Below, in pieces: positions 6,187-8,245 of a stretch of DNA of 8,245 nt (positions are counted from its first letter, which is position 1; each line of letters begins with the position of its first letter). Made by a program: the position numbers and the translations under genes. The notes under the pieces are model-generated. The model ran no database searches, was not told the origin of the DNA, and saw only the letters and a list, made by a program, of their open reading frames with translations. Source of the stretch: Campylobacteraceae bacterium (GTDB taxonomy: Bacteria; Campylobacterota; Campylobacteria; Campylobacterales; Sulfurovaceae). The stretch covers positions 1-8,245 of the forward strand of contig JALWQQ010000046.1 of the NCBI GenBank assembly GCA_027083075.1, read 5' to 3'.

Positions 6187-6801
6187 TTAGCTTGCAACCG
6201 TAGTAAAGCCAAGGATTTTCCACATCTGAAATCCACCGCGGTAATATTTGATCTTCTCTTTCGGATAGCCTGCTTTGGTAATGAGCTTGATAAATTGTAC
6301 CGATTTTTTACACCAAAGTCCATGACAGTAGACCACCAACTCCATCGCATGCGAACCATCCCAAGAGCCATCACTTTTGCGACGCATCCCTAAAGCTTTA
6401 AAAATCTTTGGCAAAACACCCGTTTTTTTGGCAATCGTAAGAGGAATATTGACTGCCGAAGGGATTGCCTCTTTTTTGTAATGCGCACGATCACGCACAT
6501 CAATGATCAATCCTTTGCGATGATTGACCTTGTCCTGCATAAAGCGTATCACCTCTACTTCACCGATCGTCTCGATATCGGGATCCATTACGATAGGCTG
6601 GATATGTGTACCGGGGCGATAGGTTTTGGCATACTCGCCGGTAAGCTTATGCTTCGTATCTTGAATACGGTGTACCTTTACCGCCTTGCCTTTATGATAG
6701 ACATAAACAAAGTCGATATCCGGGGTGATGCGCACCTTGTCAAACTCACCGCCGAAAAGAACCGCAGTCATCAAGAGTAAGTACAGATACAATCGTCTCA
6801 T
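6187..6801 (-). CDS. Exported rhodanese-like protein, second of a tandem pair
   Basis: This 204-residue protein has a signal peptide (MRRLYLYLLLMTAVLFGG) and a single rhodanese-like domain in about residues 78-200, so it should act in the periplasm. The domain shows the DVRD motif (101-104), AIPSAVNIP (112-120), the active-site loop C159-H-G-L-W-C164, and KYYRGGFQMW (185-194). Rhodaneses carry sulfane sulfur as a cysteine persulfide on the loop cysteine; C159 is the expected site. A second cysteine, C164, occupies the far end of the loop. The start ATG (6801-6799) overlaps the TGA of the upstream gene as ATGA, with AAGGA inside that gene six bases before it, so translation is likely coupled. 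It is a full-length paralogue of its neighbour. Substrate unknown; a redox or sulfur-trafficking role is inference. Confidence 0.85.
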   Translation of the reverse strand: MRRLYLYLLLMTAVLFGGEFDKVRITPDIDFVYVYHKGKAVKVHRIQDTKHKLTGEYAKTYRPGTHIQPIVMDPDIETIGEVEVIRFMQDKVNHRKGLIIDVRDRAHYKKEAIPSAVNIPLTIAKKTGVLPKIFKALGMRRKSDGSWDGSHAMELVVYCHGLWCKKSVQFIKLITKAGYPKEKIKYYRGGFQMWKILGFTTVAS

Positions 6802-7430
6802 TTCTTATCCTTTTTCTTCGGCACGATGGTCGTAAATCCGAGTAGCTGCCACGCCTGCATGCCGCCACGATAATATTTCATCTTACTTACGGGGTATCCC
6901 AATTTATGCAATGCCCTGATCGCTGTCGGCGACTGACCACACCAGATACCGTTGCAGTAAAAAAGCAAGGTCTTGGCGTTACTAAAGTCATAATGACCGT
7001 TCTTGTCATAGGTAACCCCAAAGAGCTTCAAAGCCTTATCTCGATCGGGCGTATCTTTTAGAAAGGTTTTAAAGGGGATATTGATAGCCGTCGGGATGGC
7101 ACCTTTATAGTACCAGTTGGGCAACCTCGCATCGATAAAGATGCCTCTTTTATTTTTGATAAAGTCGAGCAACTCCAACTCCCCGAAAGTCTCCACTCCG
7201 GGGATCGGTCTAAAAGGCTGCACAAAAAACGGCGGTGAAGGGCGCGACGTGAGGGCATAGGTATTGGTCAGGTAGCTTCCCGGTCGCTGCTCGCGCATAA
7301 TGCGATAATGTTTGCCTTGATTATCCGTAACATCCACATAGGGCATGCTCGGAGCAATCTCGACTTTGATCTCGCTTGCATACAGTGTAGCGCATACAAA
7401 CAAAAAGAGAGTCGTAAATGCTCTTTTCAT
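6798..7430 (-). CDS. Exported rhodanese-like protein, first gene after the riboswitch-like leader
   Basis: The 210-residue product has a signal peptide (MKRAFTTLFLFVCATLYA, cleavage near 18-19), an N-terminal region of about 60 residues, and a rhodanese-like domain at about 78-200. It has DAR (100-102), AIPTAINIP (111-119), the loop C159-N-G-I-W-C164 and KYYRGGMQAW (185-194), followed by a lysine-rich tail. Its two loop cysteines have the same residue numbers as in the downstream paralogue. It should be periplasmic and carry sulfane sulfur on C159. The ATG at 7430 is chosen over an in-frame ATG at 7457 because AAGGA (7441-7437) lies six bases upstream and the signal peptide begins there. The start codon and ribosome binding site can pair with the aptamer-like leader, so translation is probably ligand-controlled. 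Confidence 0.86.
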   Translation of the reverse strand: MKRAFTTLFLFVCATLYASEIKVEIAPSMPYVDVTDNQGKHYRIMREQRPGSYLTNTYALTSRPSPPFFVQPFRPIPGVETFGELELLDFIKNKRGIFIDARLPNWYYKGAIPTAINIPFKTFLKDTPDRDKALKLFGVTYDKNGHYDFSNAKTLLFYCNGIWCGQSPTAIRALHKLGYPVSKMKYYRGGMQAWQLLGFTTIVPKKKDKK

Positions 7431-7481
7431 TGCCGATCCTTTATATAAAATAGGCATGCAGAGGAAAACAGAAAGGGCAAT
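7429..7481 (-). promoter_or_regulatory. Predicted expression platform: start codon and SD pair with the aptamer 3' strand
   Basis: In the leftward RNA the aptamer strand ATTGCC (7481-7476) is the exact complement of GGCAAT (7434-7429), which includes the first two bases of the start codon. The next bases CTTT (7475-7472) complement AAAG (7442-7439) of the ribosome binding site, with four bases bulged between. These ten pairs would block initiation and cannot coexist with the closing helix of the aptamer. Ligand binding would therefore free the start, an ON switch by inference. No U-run terminator is present. Confidence 0.55.
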
Positions 7482-7556
7482 CCGGCTATCTGCCTATACT
7501 CTTCTTAGGCAGACCCGTGACTTTCCGTCCCCACCTTGCGGTAGGTTTGGCTTTCT
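7470..7556 (-). promoter_or_regulatory. GEMM-I (class I cyclic-di-GMP) riboswitch-like aptamer
   Basis: The leftward RNA from 7556 to 7470 shows the GEMM-I layout in order. A closing helix AGAAAG/CTTTCT (7556-7551 with 7475-7470) leads to CAAACC (7549-7544). A hairpin CCTACC-GCAA-GGTGGG with a GNRA tetraloop follows, then the core ACGGAAAG (7528-7521) and CACGGG (7519-7514). An 8-bp hairpin TCTGCCTA/TAGGCAGA holds CCTAAG and TATAGG, close to the 11-nt tetraloop receptor. The 3' strand is GATAGCCGGATTGCC (7490-7476). It begins right after a promoter and ends 39 nt before a start codon. Differences from the Vc2 aptamer, aligned by eye: C at position 20, G at 45, U at 50; A47 and C92 are kept. 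The class is well supported, the ligand less so. Confidence 0.78.
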
Positions 7557-7571
7557 CCTTGCAGCTAATTA

Positions 7572-7580
7572 ATTGTAGCA
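7572..7580 (-). promoter_or_regulatory. Extended -10 promoter of the riboswitch-rhodanese unit
   Basis: Read leftward, TGC (7580-7578) directly precedes TACAAT (7577-7572). Transcription would start near 7565, about ten bases before the aptamer closing helix, which is where a riboswitch promoter should be. The upstream DNA (7581-7625) is very A/T-rich. The element lies in the 49-bp gap between murI and the aptamer, so the unit need not rely on murI transcription. Confidence 0.6.
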
Positions 7581-7600
7581 TAAAAATTGAACTTAATCTA

Positions 7601-7618
7601 TAAATTTATTTAAATTTA
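7601..7618. repeat. A/T palindrome repeated twice at the murI stop codon
   Basis: TAAATTTA occurs at 7601-7608 and 7611-7618, and each copy is its own reverse complement, so the pair can form an all-A/T hairpin. It covers the last codons and stop of murI. It lacks G/C pairs and a U-run, so it is a poor terminator; it may simply be low-complexity sequence. Confidence 0.3.
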
Positions 7619-8245
7619 ACTAAGTTAAGCTTTTCGATGTCGCCTACACACTCAGGCGTATCTAAAAAAAGCATCTCTACAGCACCATGATCTATCTTAC
7701 CTGTCGCCAAAATGCATAGCGTATTGGCACCTTTCATGGCGTAGCCCCTCTCACTGCCCAAGCGATATAGGTGCTTGGCGATCGCCTCGCCCGTATCGAT
7801 CAGCGTAAGTGTATCGCTTCGATAGAGTGTGCGGATGATATCCGCAACCAAGGGGTAGTGCGTACAACCCAGTACGATCGTATCGACCCCTGCTTCGCGC
7901 ATCGGCGTAAGCCAGCCTTGTAGTTTCCGTAGTGTATCGGGGTGCTCCGATGCACCCTTTTCGATCGCCTCCGCAAGCCCGGGGCATGCTTGCTCGAAGA
8001 TCTCTATCTCTTTGCCGTGTGACAAACGTTTGGCAAGGGCGCGATACTTCTCACTCTGTAGTGTTGTTTGCGTCGCCATCACACCGATCTTTCCACTCTT
8101 AGTAGCGGCAATGGCAGGTTTAATACCGGGCTCTGTACCGATGATGATGAGCTCGGGATAGCGTTCGCGAAGCGATGCGATAGCGGCAGTTGTGGCACTA
8201 TTGCAGGCAACCACCAAAGCATCGATCTTGTGATCCGAAAGAAAG
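7606..8245 (-). CDS. murI: Glutamate racemase MurI, missing its N-terminus (runs off right edge)
   Basis: MurI interconverts L- and D-glutamate in the cytoplasm, supplying D-Glu for peptidoglycan. The 212 visible residues cover about four fifths of a normal 250-260-residue enzyme. Both catalytic cysteine motifs of the cofactor-independent racemases are present: ALVVACNSATT (first Cys, visible residue 14) and IVLGCTHYPL (second Cys, residue 127, with the following His). A TEPGIKPA stretch and a DTGEAIA motif near the C-terminus also fit. The reading frame is open through the right edge as FLSDHKIDALVVAC, so the TTG at 8217 is internal and the true start lies outside the window. It ends in TAA at 7608-7606, 26 bp before the riboswitch promoter, with no convincing terminator in between. 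Confidence 0.95.
   Translation of the reverse strand, partial: FLSDHKIDALVVACNSATTAAIASLRERYPELIIIGTEPGIKPAIAATKSGKIGVMATQTTLQSEKYRALAKRLSHGKEIEIFEQACPGLAEAIEKGASEHPDTLRKLQGWLTPMREAGVDTIVLGCTHYPLVADIIRTLYRSDTLTLIDTGEAIAKHLYRLGSERGYAMKGANTLCILATGKIDHGAVEMLFLDTPECVGDIEKLNLVKFK

Noticed and set aside
7431..7457. Nine-codon upstream start for the first rhodanese-like gene
   Set aside because: No ribosome binding site precedes 7457, whereas 7430 has AAGGA at good spacing and starts a normal signal peptide.
7345..7572. 75-codon rightward open frame across the riboswitch leader
   Set aside because: It runs antisense to the aptamer and the signal-peptide region, with no protein-like features; the RNA structure on the other strand explains this region better.

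Overview
This window looks like the chromosome of a free-living member of the Campylobacterota (Epsilonproteobacteria), probably in the Sulfurovum/Sulfurimonas range. The assignment rests on the gene order kdsA - DMT permease | der ... trpS, which matches my memory of Campylobacter jejuni (Cj0384c, Cj0385c, Cj0386, Cj0388). It also rests on the Campylobacterota-style Der switch sequence GTTIDPIDE and on promoters that carry an extended -10 (TGC + TATAAT-like) without a clear -35. No database search was possible, so the genus is a guess.

Left part (1-1366). A leftward operon encodes a DMT/EamA permease followed by the start of kdsA (3-deoxy-D-manno-octulosonate 8-phosphate synthase, lipopolysaccharide core), cut by the window edge. 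A small protein of unknown function diverges from the permease gene, probably on a leaderless transcript. A perfect 7-bp inverted repeat lies in the shared promoter region.

Centre (1326-5758). A leftward DUF3108-type exported protein overlaps the small gene tail to tail by 41 bp. Its promoter is back to back with that of a rightward unit made of an MscS-family channel and der (ribosome assembly GTPase), whose reading frames overlap by 13 bp. trpS follows with its own promoter and meets the next, leftward gene tail to tail with a 4-bp overlap.

Right part (5755-7605) is the most interesting region. A leftward three-gene unit encodes two full-length paralogous exported rhodanese-like proteins, joined by an ATGA stop/start overlap, and then a single-pass membrane protein with an acidic tail. 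The first gene has a 5' leader of about 135 nt that folds like a class I cyclic-di-GMP (GEMM-I) riboswitch: a CAAACC strand, a GCAA tetraloop hairpin, an ACGGAAAG core, a receptor-like CCTAAG/TATAGG hairpin, and a GATAGCCGGATTGCC 3' strand. It has its own promoter just upstream. The 3' aptamer strand ATTGCC can instead pair perfectly with GGCAAT at the start codon, and the next bases CTTT with AAAG of the ribosome binding site, which suggests translational control. The base I align with the ligand-contacting G20 of the Vibrio Vc2 aptamer is a C, so ligand specificity is open.

Right edge (7606-8245). The C-terminal four fifths of murI (glutamate racemase, peptidoglycan D-Glu supply) runs leftward off the window. 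There is no gene-free stretch longer than 300 bases; the longest (7431-7605) is the riboswitch leader and its promoter. I saw no tRNA, rRNA, CRISPR array, insertion sequence or convincing intrinsic terminator.
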